A DNA stretch of 64,000 nucleotides from Gnetum montanum (taxonomy: Eukaryota > Streptophyta > Gnetopsida > Gnetales > Gnetaceae). The notes under the pieces are model-generated. The model saw only the letters and a program-made list of their open reading frames with translations, did no database searches and was not told where the DNA came from. Positions 1 through 10,852 of this stretch are shown piece after piece. The DNA is taken from contig MNCI01008651.1 in assembly GCA_015680685.1 (NCBI GenBank), forward strand, positions 334,120 to 398,119, written 5' to 3'. Within the stretch, counting starts at the first letter, position 1; the number at the start of each line of letters is the position of its first letter. A program made the position numbers and the translations under genes.

Positions 1-669
1 TTCATCATTGTAGCATTCACTTAGTTTATTTATTTGTTATTTATTGCTTTCGTAGCACAGTGTGAGTACGACTTAACTATGAGCATCTACGGGTGTGTAC
101 GGCTAGTTAAGGAATTGGTTACTCATCGCGATTAGTTTCTCACCCTTAAACTCCTAGAAGCAGAACGAGTAAGACTTGGTTACAAGCATTTAAGTGTGAC
201 TACTTGGTAGCCTAGTGGTGTGTGTAGCTAGGGGGATCTACGCTTGGTAACCCAGTGGCGTATTTTGGGTCTGCGCTTGGTAATCCCAGTGGCGTACCTA
301 GATCTATGCTTGGTAGTCCCAGTGGTAGTCGTGCACGGAGTCCAAGATGTGTACGGTTGATCAAGGAATCAGTTGCTCGTCGCACTTAGGCTAGATTAGA
401 TTTCTTACCCTTTTCCTCTTAGCTTAGATTAGTTAATATTATTTTCCACTGCCATCAGGAGTAGCGTAGAATTAGGACACATCATACACCTCATCTAGAC
501 TAAACCATACGTGACATATGCAAAACTAGTCTAGATGGGAAGATAGCGAACTGCGACCTAAGGCTAACTATCTAGATGCCACAACTAGTCCATCTGCGGA
601 GTTCGACCGGATCGCGCGTGCGACGCTCATTTCGTATGGTTGAGTGTAGGGGTACCTCGCCACTCATCA
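1..669 (+). mobile_element. 3' part of a TGATG-family LTR (rest lies left of the window)
   Basis: The block ends with the same sequence that closes the LTRs of elements 1 and 2 (a GTAGGGGTACCTCGCCACTCATCA-like end, read in pieces), and the terminal CATCA falls at 665-669. Element A sequence resumes straight after it. Only R/U5-like sequence is visible; the U3 and TATA box lie outside the window. Four degenerate copies of a CTTGGTAATCCCAGTGGCG motif sit at about 201-328. It could be the 3' LTR of an element extending left, or a solo LTR; its target duplication cannot be checked here. Confidence 0.8.
201..328 (+). repeat. Four degenerate copies of a U5 motif in the left LTR
   Basis: Copies start at about 201, 241, 274 and 307 around the core CTTGGTAATCCCAGTGGCG, spaced 33-40 bp apart. 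The LTRs of elements 1 and 2 carry only two copies each, so copy number varies within the family. Confidence 0.75.
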
Positions 670-3241
670 ACATGTATAGATAACATAGTGCATAACTAAA
701 CATAAACAAAATGCACAACACATAAAATTCAAATTTGAAATACATAATTCAATTAAATGCAAGGGACTAACAAGAGAATTGTGATCATGACACTCATAGT
801 TTAAAACTCTAAACATTATTTATGGCTCGTACTTGGTCTACATTATCCTTAATGTAATTGCCTAGTGCAAAGATGACAACTAACAGTATGCGGTAGATGA
901 AAAATTTAAAGTCTGTAGTGAGTACTCTTCATAACAACCTACATCAAATTGCGGACATAATATAATGCAAGATAGCTCTAGCTTAGAAAAAAAGCTAACT
1001 TAATATTAATTATGTGAAGGAATAGAGCTCTAATTACATCTAATACTCTTCCTAGGAGTGATATTGAATTTCAAACATATATAGTCCCAACACTATGATG
1101 CTATAAAAAATATAATTAACTTCATTCTTAAGCAAGAGCTAGAATTATAACAATTTAAAATTATAGAAGTTCTAATTCTTTTCCACAAATTACAACATTG
1201 TCCTAATGCCTAATTATGTGTTTAGCATGAACAAGGAAAAAGCTCTAAAGTGAGAAGAGAGAAACAAACATCTAACCTACTACTCCTACAAAATTCATTA
1301 ATGTTTGGAACAAGGGAAAAAAATAAAGAGTAGAAAATCAAGGAAGACACCAGAGGTTCATAAGTCATCCACATAATCTTGATTTAGCTACAAAAAAAAA
1401 ACATTGATGCTCCAAATTTGGTGGGCAACATTGTGCAACAGAAAATCCAAAAGAAAAACACTCAAGAACAAGATTTTTGAAGCCTACCTTAGGCCTTTTG
1501 GAAAGGTAAGGAAAACTTGAAGGTCAAATTTGGTGGATATGCTTGTAATGATCACTCACCTTAGCTATGGAATGTATCTTGTGGTGCTCTACAATTAAAA
1601 GGGAGGTTTTTTTTTTGTTAAAACATGCTTTTATTTTTTTATTTTTAATTAGGTTGTGATGGACTATAAGTCATAGCTCATCACAACATAAAGGAAAAAT
1701 ATTTTAAAAAATAACATTGTGATCAACTACAGGTCATAGTTATTTGCATTCATTTCAAATTTGAAAGAATAACATTATAGTGTAGCAAGCTATGAGTCGT
1801 AGCCATCTACACTATCCACCCAAAGCATGAATTCTCAAAATGTGACAAACTGCAAGTCGCATTCCTTTGTAGATGCTAGACTTTAGGAAATGATCTTCCA
1901 AGGTAATTGTGACTCTTAATGAAGTCCATGATAGGACTCCAAGTGACTAAGTTGCACTCTCCCCATACTTCCTAGTCTAAAATATTATTTTCAACAAAAT
2001 TTAATAAAAGGACAATACAAAATGGAGTAAAATTAAAACAAGGGAAAAAATAATAAAGAACAACTTTGTGATAGAAGAATAACTATGGTGCTAGTGCTTA
2101 GTATAGATTAAGAAATTGGGTGAAAACTTAAGTAAATCGCTTTAAAAGAATAATAAAAGTGCACGATACTATCACATTTAGACATTAATGAATCATTGTT
2201 TATTAACTCATTCATGTCATATGGTACTATACCTTTTAAAAATACATAGTATTTGCCACTAATAGTAGTTTTTGGTGATGGAGACTCTTTATGCATCAAC
2301 ATAATGACATTTTCTATGGCAATGAACAAGAGAGAACTTAGCATTCAAAAAATCTTATTACCTAATGATTCTCTTTTTTCTTCTCTACTTTTGAATGGTA
2401 ATTAGAGGATTACTACATTGGTGTTAGAACATAGTCTATAAACAATGGAAACTTTGCTCTTGGTATTGTTCCATGGTTGTAATAGGACAAGATGGTTATT
2501 AGAAGACATTCTTAGGTATGTACACCTATAATAGGTTATGATTTCATGTTGTACTACCATTAGAACATTGTCTGTAGATAATGTAAACTTTGCTCTTGGT
2601 ATAGGTTCAATCCCTATTCAAGTCACTGATCATGAGTACCCTCATGGTTCATGTTCAATATGCCATGATGTCTTTTATCCCAAGTCCTTGATTAAGGAAG
2701 ACTTAGAGCCTTAACTTTATTATGAGATAAGATATTGAGTTAATAATACACCTAGTACATTTCAAGAGAATGTAATTAGTTTCCAACTAAAAAAATAACA
2801 ACTTTGTCTATAATCCAACCTTTGCTCTATTTACATGAAATGTAAAATATTAAAAACGTTTCAAAGAGAAAAATTCTCAACAATTCATACCATAGAACAA
2901 GTTGAACCTCCATTAATTTAACTTATTGAAGCCTAAATATCATGAAGGATATGTTGTTATAGACACTACCAAAGACTTGATAACAACAATGATCACTACC
3001 ATGCAGAAGCACTAATAGAAATATAATGTATGGCTCATAGTACCTATCACCCAATACTTGTAGAAATAAAGCACTTAATAACAAAGTTATTAACCTATCA
3101 CCATAAGAAACATGAAGATCAAACAATTGCATAAGGACCCATTTGAAACCAATCTATGATCAAATTAAATTTAGTTTGCTAAGAAGAAGACTTAGATAAG
3201 GTAATTGTCTCATTATCAATGAAGGGTTGTTTTCCAAAATA
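670..3241 (-). other. Element A 3' noncoding region
   Basis: There is no convincing gene here; short ORFs are AT-rich chance frames. The stretch aligns block by block, in reverse, with 53.7-56.1 kb of element B. Shared landmarks include a block at 2,900-3,100 matching 53.85-54.0 kb, the stem-loop array at 1,640-1,880 matching 54.9-55.2 kb, and a motif at about 812-852 matching the B sequence just before its GGGGG run at 56,040. Conservation of order supports homology, not coding function. Confidence 0.7.
1640..1880 (-). repeat. Array of degenerate stem-loop units in the element A 3' region
   Basis: Four units about 65 bp apart each carry a CTATGAGTCGTAG-like core. Two are clear hairpins: TTGTGATG (1654-1661) pairs with CATCACAA (1679-1686), and GTGTAG (1780-1785) pairs with CTACAC (1807-1812), with an inner GCTA/TAGC stem. 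Element B has the equivalent array at 54,890-55,220. The function is unknown. Confidence 0.6.
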
Positions 3242-3774
3242 ATGTTTAGGTCATTGATCATTTACATGAAAAAACTCAAAACTACCCGGCCTAGAAATGT
3301 TAATAATGCCATCACCTAAGACCCTAATAACCCTAAAAGGTCCATTTCATTTTAATACTAATTTCCTAGTAAAATTTTTAAGCCTCATGTTAAATAATAA
3401 TACTAAATCACCTTATGAGAATATCTTCATCATGATCTTTTTGTTATGCTATATTTTCATCTATTTCTTATACAAACATTACCTACCTAAAGCATGCATT
3501 TGATCTTCATCTAAATGGCTCAAGGTTAACAATCAAATAGAGATACATGAGTCCATGTTTATTTCCAATTGATGTTGCATTTGAAAGAACTTATTTTTTA
3601 TTGAAGAAGGAAGAAGGAATTACTTACTAAACACTAGTTCATATGGGGTAAAGCTAAGAGATTACTTATATGATGTACGAATAGCCCATAATGCATCTAG
3701 TAACCAATAAGACTAGTCTATTCTATTCTTCCCTACAACTTTCTGTAAAATATTTTTAATTTTCTTATTCATAC
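3242..3774 (-). pseudogene. Element A integrase, C-terminal part (cut off by element 1)
   Basis: On the minus strand this continues the integrase that stops at 10,853. It carries the end of the catalytic core, including an LWAIRTSYK-like stretch and a TPYELVFSK motif, which matches the SPYRLVFGK region of Athila integrases. The Ty3/gypsy integrase C-terminal module follows (LKNFTRKL..., then GPFRVIRVLGDG). The frame has several stops. The homologous stretch of element B is at about 53.2-53.7 kb. The gene is dead; the break at 3,774 coincides exactly with the target duplication of element 1. Confidence 0.85.
3770..3774. repeat. Left target-site duplication (CATAC) of element 1
   Basis: CATAC lies directly before the 5' LTR and again directly after the 3' LTR at 10848-10852. 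A perfect 5-bp duplication is typical of Ty3/gypsy integrase and fixes both boundaries of element 1. Confidence 0.95.
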
Positions 3775-3873
3775 TGATGGGACACGATATCGCATTGGCC
3801 ATGATATCGTGTACGCGATGTATCGTATGCGATATCGCGTCTTCTCCTGTGATATCGTAGCGCGCTGCCAAAT

Positions 3874-3883
3874 CTATAAATAA
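3874..3883 (+). promoter_or_regulatory. TATA box of the element 1 5' LTR
   Basis: CTATAAATAA, conserved at the same place in all family LTRs seen here (about 10130, 16979, 28948 and 44204). It marks the probable start of the element transcript. Confidence 0.7.
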
Positions 3884-4412
3884 GAGGTGGATCTCCCTTG
3901 TTTCTTCATCTAGATCTAGACCTTAGCCAAACTCTTGCAGTTTTTCAATTCCAGAGTTAGAGTAATTTCCATGTGCCCGAGGTAGGAGTTCCCAAAGCAA
4001 ACGGATCTTTATTCAAGCAAATATTGTACCTAAGCACAAGTTTGTGTACGGAAATAAAGATGAAGTTTTGGATAAACCTTGCAGTGCATGGACTAAGCTA
4101 ATTAGGACTTTAATTATTGTTAATTATTTAAATTCTTTATTAGTTAATTAATCTCTCTCAACCCTCAACACTCCTAGTTAAGTGCATTTAGTATGACCGC
4201 TTTGAGCATGTGTGTTACGCTTGGTAATCCCAGTAACGAATAGCGTTTGGTAATCCTAGAAGGTTGCATTGGTTCAGGGTGTGAATGGAAAGTGGGAATG
4301 GATACTGATGCTAGGCATCAGAACTTAGTTAATTAAAGTTAGTTACTTAGTCTCTTCACCCTTTCCCTCATTAGCATAGATGATAAAACATAAAAGATAT
4401 AAAAATCACATA

Positions 4413-4570
4413 CCTCAAACTTACTTAACCATACAACTGTGAAAAATACAAGTAAGTCTGGGAAGACAACGAACAATTAACCTTAAGTGTTCCTCAAACT
4501 TACTTAACCATACAACCGTGAAAAATACAAGTAAGTCTGGGAAGACAACGAACGATTAACCTTAAGTGTT
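4413..4570 (+). repeat. 79-bp tandem duplication inside the 5' LTR
   Basis: Units 4413-4491 and 4492-4570 differ at only a few positions. The 3' LTR has a single copy, so the duplication arose after insertion. Confidence 0.9.
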
Positions 4571-4672
4571 CCATAAGGCGTGTAGGCACTTAGTCTACGA
4601 AGTTTGACTGGATCGTGCGTGTAACACTCATATTCATATGGTTGAGTGTAAGGGTACCTCGCCACTCATCAT

Positions 4673-4690
4673 TGGCGCCATTGCTGGGGA
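4673..4690 (+). other. Primer-binding site of element 1 (tRNA-Asp)
   Basis: The 18 bases match the complement of the 3' end of plant tRNA-Asp(GTC), TGGCGCCGTTGCCGGGGA, with two differences, both transitions. It lies one base after the LTR. tRNA-Asp priming is typical of Athila-group elements. Confidence 0.9.
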
Positions 4691-4817
4691 CTAAGTTGTT
4701 TGTGCGCTAAGTAGAACATAGGACATCATCCACATCATTGGGAAGCTTAAATAAACCCTTATGGTTAATTAGAAGAAAAATTAAACAATGGTCAATAGCA
4801 CACCAAACTAAACTAAG

Positions 4818-7800
4818 ATGTCTTCTTCTCCACACAGAAGCACTTCACCACCTAGGACCAACACTAGAGACAATTGACGGTACAACATACATAACCAAGA
4901 ACCACTAGTTCCTCGACAGTATCAGGTGGTATATACTCATCATGATGAGTATATACCCAATTTTATTTTTATCCTCCATTAGGATGAACAACTGCGTTCG
5001 CGAGACTTGCAAGGTAACATAGTGTTACCCCTAGATTGAGCAGTCCCCAACATGCTCCTTCGTGCTCTTTCATAGATAGGCATGACGCAGCTATATCTTG
5101 AATACATTGTAGAAGATTATGACACAAGGGATTACCATCCAATAGTGGTGCAATGTTTAAGGGACTCGAGGCAGGAGAGCTATCATACATCATTGAAGGG
5201 CAAGGGGCCCCATAGCGGTTCACCTGTCATAAGTGAAGTCAAGGGTGGTGAACCTATTTCAATAGGTTTTCCACAAAATGATGTTCCCCCTCCTCACGAT
5301 GGTGAGGAGGTAGGGTATTAGAACCTACACTCTACTATTCAAAACCCTAGTTCTGATTCCCATGAACACCAAGTGTTCGATGAGGGAACACAAACACTTA
5401 ACAAAGGTGAAACATTTGATCATCATCACGATCGGGGCTGTAGCCACCGAAGAGAAGGTAAGAAACATCATCATGGAAATGGTTCCCCTTCTTTTTCCCC
5501 TTCATCACATCATTCACCCTCTCCTTCCACATCAAGACGCAGTCACAAAGAGCACAACTGTGAGGATAAGGGTAAGGATAAGCAAAATGAGAACCCTCAA
5601 CAAGAGAGTCGAGAGTGAGGACGAGGGAATTCTAGAGAGTCAAGGCATGAGAGAAGGGAAAGTAGGGAACCACGTAGGCATCATAGACATCATGAGAGAG
5701 ATGATCATGACAAACCCCTACTAGCAACCCAGAGTATGTTAGACATTACAGAGGCAGTTAAAATACCTACAAGGCACCAAAAAGATAGCTGGATCAAGAG
5801 ACTAGACATGAATAATATCCCACAGTTTGAGGGGGGATATAATGTTGATCCGCAAAACCACTTATAGGCATTCCATGATGCCTGTGCCTTGTAGAATATT
5901 GAAAATAAGTGGCAGAAGTGAAAGTTGTTCCCTAGGACACTCATAAAAGAAGCAAAAAGTTGGTACCAGTCCTTAGAACCAGAAACCATTAGGAGGTGGA
6001 GTACAATGCTAGAATTGTTTAACGATAAATACCAAATGTACTCCAGAGTATCCAACTTGTGTAAGAAGATCCAAGGATGGAAGCAGGGTAATCATGAACC
6101 CTTGGATGCTGCCATGGGCCAATATTACGCATTTCTACATCATTGTCTAGGCCATGGTTATGCACAGCGGGATCAACTTTGCCACCTCGTAGATGGGCTA
6201 AGACATGAAACCAAGAGAACCATTGGGACATATGCCCAAGGGAGATTATCTGAACATAGGTCCCACAAAGTTCATAAATTGTTGGAGCAAGTAGCTAAAG
6301 AAGAAGGGGAGCTACAGAAAAGAGAAAGCGTGGAAGAGTACAATCGCGATCCTTCCCTCTGAAAGAGGGGAGTGAGATTCTGTGAAGAGGAGGATGAGTC
6401 ACCACTCAAAGAGTTGGTGAATAGAAAAACCTTGCCACTTTAGAAATTAACAATGGAAGTGTCAGCTAAGGTAGATCAAATATGGAGCTCCTTAGATAGT
6501 AAAATTGAAACTGTCCTAAAAATCGTAGAGGAGTCTAAGGAGGAGCGAAGTAGTGATCATGATAAGAAAAAGTGGAGAGATTCAAATCATGCACGTAACA
6601 AGGGTAAGGGAAAAATAACTATCGCTGATGAGGTTGTGGATTCTAACACAGACAATGATGGTGGATGTGAGATATACTAATATGACCATCCTAAGGGATG
6701 TTTCCCAATAAGCTCACATCTGCAAGAGTCCAGGGTGTATGCACTCAACCTGAGACTTAACAAACGACAAGCACCCTAAAGGTTACCTTATCCCCAAGGT
6801 AACCTGAGGCAATTCCACCAACCGTTAACATATTATCCAAGTGGAACTCCACCACAACCTATTGGGAAACACCAGCAGTGGCAACACCCACAGTCATGGG
6901 GGATGCCACCGCCTAGGCAAAAATACCCTTATCGGCAACTAGACCCATATGGCTATTACATGTAGCAGCTGGTTTCTCCTAGTGACTCTATGGGTCATGT
7001 AACCTCACAATGTCACTACTAAGTTCGGGAGTATTTTAGGACTCCCTCTCTTACGGGAGACACACCATATGCATGTGATCCTCCGAATCCGTCTGCCACC
7101 CTTGCACCGTTAGGTCTACTACCACCTGCTCCAACGATGCAAGGGGAACTCCCCACTCAACCACAACAACGTAATGCTACAAGAGCTATAAACCTTCAAC
7201 CCACTGCTGGTTTTGAAAACTACATGAAGAGAAGACCTTTCTTTAGAACCAAAAGCCCAAACAAGCTCTCACAATCACAAGGAGTTGATTTTGTGTACGC
7301 TCCTCCAACAAATAATGCTTCGGAGATCCCTTCAAACCAACAACAGAGCTCAACACACACGGTTATGTTAACACATACTATTACTAACTAGATCAAGGTG
7401 GGCCACCTTCCCAAGAAATTCTCTGATCCTGGAAACCCCCTAATTTATTTCCAAGTCGTTGGGAATGAACCTCATAAGGCTTTTCTTGACTTAGGTTCCG
7501 AAGTCAACTTAATCTCACGAGAAATGTATAAAGCTTGGAACCTACCTCCACTCAAGAAGAGCAATATTCAACTAGAGCTAGCTAACTAGTCCATCACTAT
7601 TCCCTTGGGATTTGTGGAGGACATTGTTCCCACTGTGTGTGGTTGGTCATACCTAGCTAATTTCCTAGTGATAGAAGTCAACAGTAACAAAGGGGACTTC
7701 CCAATTATAATGGGGAGTGCATGGCTAAGTACCATAAATGCATGCCTAGGAATCCACAATCTTTCCTTGAAAATATCTAAGGAAAAAATTTATGGAAAGA

Positions 7801-8003
7801 TGAAGAAGAAGAAAGTTCCATGCATCACATACAGTGACTTAGAGGGTGATGACATGGAGGAATGCTCAGCATCTCTTGCATGCAATTGGTGTGCCCAAGA
7901 AACTCAGATACAAAGATGCCTGTATGTAGCAACCACACAACAAGAGAATACCCAGTGGTTGACAACTAATCAAGAGAGAAGCCCACCAACATGCATGGAA
8001 TGA
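4818..8003 (+). pseudogene. Element 1 gag-protease polyprotein, one frame broken by stops
   Basis: The structural polyprotein would form the capsid and process it. From the ATG at 4818 to the stop at 8003 the recognisable segments all lie in one reading frame, with stops but no frameshift that I can see. Order: an N-terminal region; a charged Ser/His/Arg-rich stretch (about 5370-5730); the retrotransposon gag core (about 5790-6230) with FPRTLIKEAKSWYQSL; a Lys/Glu-rich linker; a Pro/Gln-rich region (6780-7390); and an aspartic protease near 7440-7800 whose active-site motif is FLDLGSEVNLIS (family usual D-[ST/L]-G-[AS]). Most stops are TAG or TGA where element 2 or the family has CAG, CAA, CGA or TGG. 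No typical CCHC knuckle was seen. Confidence 0.85.
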
Positions 8004-9660
8004 ACTAGGGGAACAACTTGCATCCATAACGAAAGCATAGATACATTAGAATATGAGCATAGCCAACTTCCAACCCTTAACCTGAAAACATCAATTGGGA
8101 GAAGTTGGACACTTTTAAGAAATTTTAAAAAACACTCATTATTTTGGATCTCTCCCTTTCAATTCAGTCATGGGGGAGATGGCCACCTATGCTGATCATT
8201 TAGGGCCCTCAGTTCTTTTACATTTTTGTTTTACAATTTCTTCAACTTTTCTTATATTTGTTTTACAACATCATTTATACTTTTTCATTTCTTTGTGTGT
8301 GTGTATGTGCTTATCTATTTTGTTAAGTTTATCACCCAATAAGTGCTTAATGATGGTATGAACTGTTTTCTATCAGTTGCTAATGTTTGGTTTTTACCTT
8401 TAAGTTATGATGTTGATACTTAGGTATGGTTCTTTTGATATAGCAGGCAATGAGTTCACTTCATCCATACATCCATAAATTTCTATGGTTTCTCTTGGCT
8501 TGGAAATGTATAGCCCCTTTCTAAATAAGAATTATCAATGAATCGGTGACTGGGCATTTCTCAAACTAAGGAAGGACTCAAGGATTGAATAGGGTGAGAC
8601 TTCAAGGGGACTTGATGCATTTGTGTTGGCCATTCTCTTGGGTGCTTGGATGTTTTCTTTTTGAGTTTTATTACCATTCTAACATTACTCCATCATCAGG
8701 AAGCTAAGCTAATAAAATAACAAAGTATTTGCATGGTGTGGTTCTCATGTATAAACATAAAAAAAGGTGAGGATTCAAAGCACACCCCTTAGAAAAAATC
8801 ATCATTTAGGCTACAAGCTCTAGTTATGGAACTAAAATAAACATGTTCCCTCTAACTAAGGCCCTTCTCACTTCCTATTCTCTCCTCCTTCGCTTTGTCA
8901 GAATGGTGGTGGTTCTTTGGGGAATGCATTCTTTTTACTTCAAGTGGATGGATTGGCTGAATGCATTAATGTGAAGTCACTCGATGTGATTTGTTGAGGC
9001 CGAACTTGGAATGGGATCTACTAAGTTACATTAATCATTAAATACACACGGGGATGTACACCACCTTGTTCTTGGGATTCCATTCCATTCTATTCTCTCC
9101 ATCCTCCTCTCCATTGTTCATCTCATTGTCGATTGTATCATAAGTGTATATTTTGGTTGACGCATTATTTTCTTTTTTGGTAAATTCTTGTGGTTAAGAC
9201 TTTAACTCTTGTTCCAAATGACATTCCTAGAGCCTATGGACTCTTTGAATGTGGGATTGTTAGGGCATTAAGGACATGAGCCTGCTTTGGGGAGGGCCCA
9301 CTGGCATTCCTATTTGGTGCACCAGTTAAATTCCTTCCCTTAACATTTTTTGCAGTCAACTCTATTTCGTTCATTTCCATCTTGACATCCCTTTCATCGA
9401 CGTTACAGTTGTCTCTTTTTCTTCATCTTTCTTATTCCTTTTCTTTCTCCATTCTATCACTACTAGAGGTTTGCTCTTAGTCATGGGGGTCTTGACCCAA
9501 TTTTTTCGATTTTCTCCTAACCTCTACACCTTCGGTAGTCACCATTATTATATCTCCAAAATCCGTAATTAGCCATATCACAACTCAACCAATGGACCTT
9601 TCACCGAAGCAAGGTATCAACTGCATTATGATTCATCTACCCTTGCTAATATAAGACTGT
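8004..9660 (+). other. Element 1 noncoding spacer after protease
   Basis: I see no gene here. It contains a PPT-like copy at 8162-8176 and a weaker one near 9,478-9,492. Several blocks match 23.9-25.0 kb of element 2, for example AAAGCACACCCCTTAGA (8,780 region) and CACACGGGG near 9,047, so the spacer is shared family sequence rather than random insertion. Confidence 0.7.
8162..8176 (+). promoter_or_regulatory. Internal PPT-like copy in element 1
   Basis: ATTCAGTCATGGGGG is identical over 15 bases to the tract just before the 3' LTR (10028-10042). It could act as an internal plus-strand start (central PPT), or it may be a relic of a duplication. Confidence 0.55.
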
Positions 9661-10027
9661 GTTGTGTGTGTAGATGGCAATCATACAACAATGGATCAGA
9701 CCTAGAGGGAACACTTGGAATGGATCGATGCTGAAGCAGCTATGCAAGGAACGAGATGGATGGCATGCTTATGGAGAGACAACAAAAGGCGCAATCTTGG
9801 CATTGGTAGTAGTAGACTTCTTCTCTCTTCTCTCTTCTCTCTTAGCTGCCAAATAAGGCCTAATGTCAAATGTATAAAGTGTTCACTGCTGTTGTCGTGA
9901 ACACCAGTTTTTTCATGTTTTGTAATGATGATCCATTCACATGCCATCCCATTCACCATTAGTTCCATTGAAGTCAATAATCCCATACCTTCTCAATATT
10001 TTGTAAGGAACTCGAGGATGAATTTTT
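9661..10027 (+). pseudogene. Remnant of the second ORF start in element 1
   Basis: The sequence GTGTGTAG followed by ATGGCAATC at 9,674 parallels the splice-acceptor-like GATTGCAG followed by ATGGCACCC at 25,736 in element 2. A donor-like AAGGTATC lies upstream near 9,613. The frame from 9,674 reaches only 60 codons and resembles no domain. The 2.8-kb body of the ORF is missing, and the element runs straight on to the 3' PPT. I infer a large internal deletion relative to element 2; this is a weak coding call. Confidence 0.4.
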
Positions 10028-10044
10028 ATTCAGTCATGGGGGTA
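10028..10044 (+). promoter_or_regulatory. 3' polypurine tract region of element 1
   Basis: ATTCAGTCATGGGGGTA lies directly before the 3' LTR. The G-run is where plus-strand synthesis would be primed. The same sequence type precedes the 3' LTR of element 2. Confidence 0.75.
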
Positions 10045-10847
10045 TGATGGGACGTGATATTGCATGGGTCACGATATCGCGTCTTCTCCTGCGATATTTC
10101 ATACGTGATATCACAATGTGCCATCAAATCTATAAATAAGAGGCAACTCTCCCTTATTTCTTCATCTAGATCTAGACCTTAGCCAAACTCTTGCAGTTTT
10201 CCCATTCTAGAGTTAGAGTAATGTCCATGTGTCCACAGTAGGATTTCCCAAAGCGAAAGGATCTTTATTCGAGCAAATATTGTACCCGAGCACAAGTTTG
10301 TGTACAGAAATAAAGACAAACTTTTGGATAAACCTTGCAATGCAAGGACTAAGCTAATTAGGATTTTAATTATTGTTAATTTTTAAATTCTTTATTAGTT
10401 AGTTAATCTCTCTCAACCCTCAACACTCCTAGTTAAGTGCATTCAGTACGACCGCTTCGAGCACGTGCGTTATGCTTGGTAATCCCAGTAATGAATAGCG
10501 TTTGGTAATCCCAGAAGGTTGCATTGGTTCAGGGTGTGAATGGAAAGTGGGAATGGATATTGATGCTAGGCATTAGAACTTAGTTAATTAAAGTTATTTA
10601 CTTAGTCTCTTCACCCTTTCCCTCATTAGCATAGGTGATAAAACATAAAATATATAAAAATCACATACCTCAGACTTACTTAACCATACAACCATGACAA
10701 ATACAAGTCATTCTGGGAAGACAACGAACGATTAACCTTAAGTGTTCCATAAGGTGTGTAGGCACTTAGTCTGCAGAGTTCAACTAGATTGCATGTGTAA
10801 CACTCGTATTCATATGTTTGAGTGTAGGGGTACCTCGCCACTCATCA
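10045..10847 (+). repeat. 3' LTR of element 1
   Basis: 803 bp, TGATG...CATCA, with a TATA box at about 10130-10139. It aligns with the 5' LTR throughout except for the 79-bp duplication. The GATATC palindromes have drifted: it has the perfect GTGATATCAC where the 5' copy has GTGATATCGT. It is followed by the CATAC duplication. Confidence 0.93.
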
Positions 10848-10852
10848 CATAC

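Larger units (their letters stand above)
3775..4671 (+). repeat. 5' LTR of element 1
   Basis: 897 bp with terminal TGATG/CATCA. U3 opens with a cluster of GATATC palindromes, including the perfect 10-mer GCGATATCGC. A TATA box CTATAAATAA lies at 3874-3883, followed by an R region shared with the other LTRs of the family (CCATGTGCCCGAGGTAGGA, AAATAAAGATGAA). It is 94 bp longer than the 3' LTR, mostly because of an internal 79-bp tandem duplication. Confidence 0.93.
3775..10847 (+). mobile_element. Element 1: non-autonomous gag-protease LTR retrotransposon
   Basis: A complete element of 7,073 bp with LTRs at 3775-4671 and 10045-10847, TGATG...CATCA termini, tRNA-Asp PBS and 5-bp duplication CATAC. 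The interior encodes gag and protease (4818-8003), then about 2 kb with no RT, RNase H or integrase motif that I can find in any frame. A short remnant near 9,674 corresponds to the start of the second ORF of element 2. It therefore needed polymerase and integrase in trans. It sits inside the integrase of element A. Confidence 0.9.

Noticed and set aside
201-328. Evenly spaced repeats that might suggest a CRISPR array
   Set aside because: Spacing is irregular, units are degenerate, and the block lies inside an LTR of a plant retrotransposon.
2108-2344. 78-codon minus-strand ORF
   Set aside because: It lies in the noncoding 3' region of element A, has an amino-acid make-up expected of AT-rich random frames, and has no counterpart reading frame in element B.
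5705-6231. Minus-strand ORFs of 116 and 70 codons over the element 1 gag
   Set aside because: They are shadows of the gag frame, which has clear domain matches on the plus strand.
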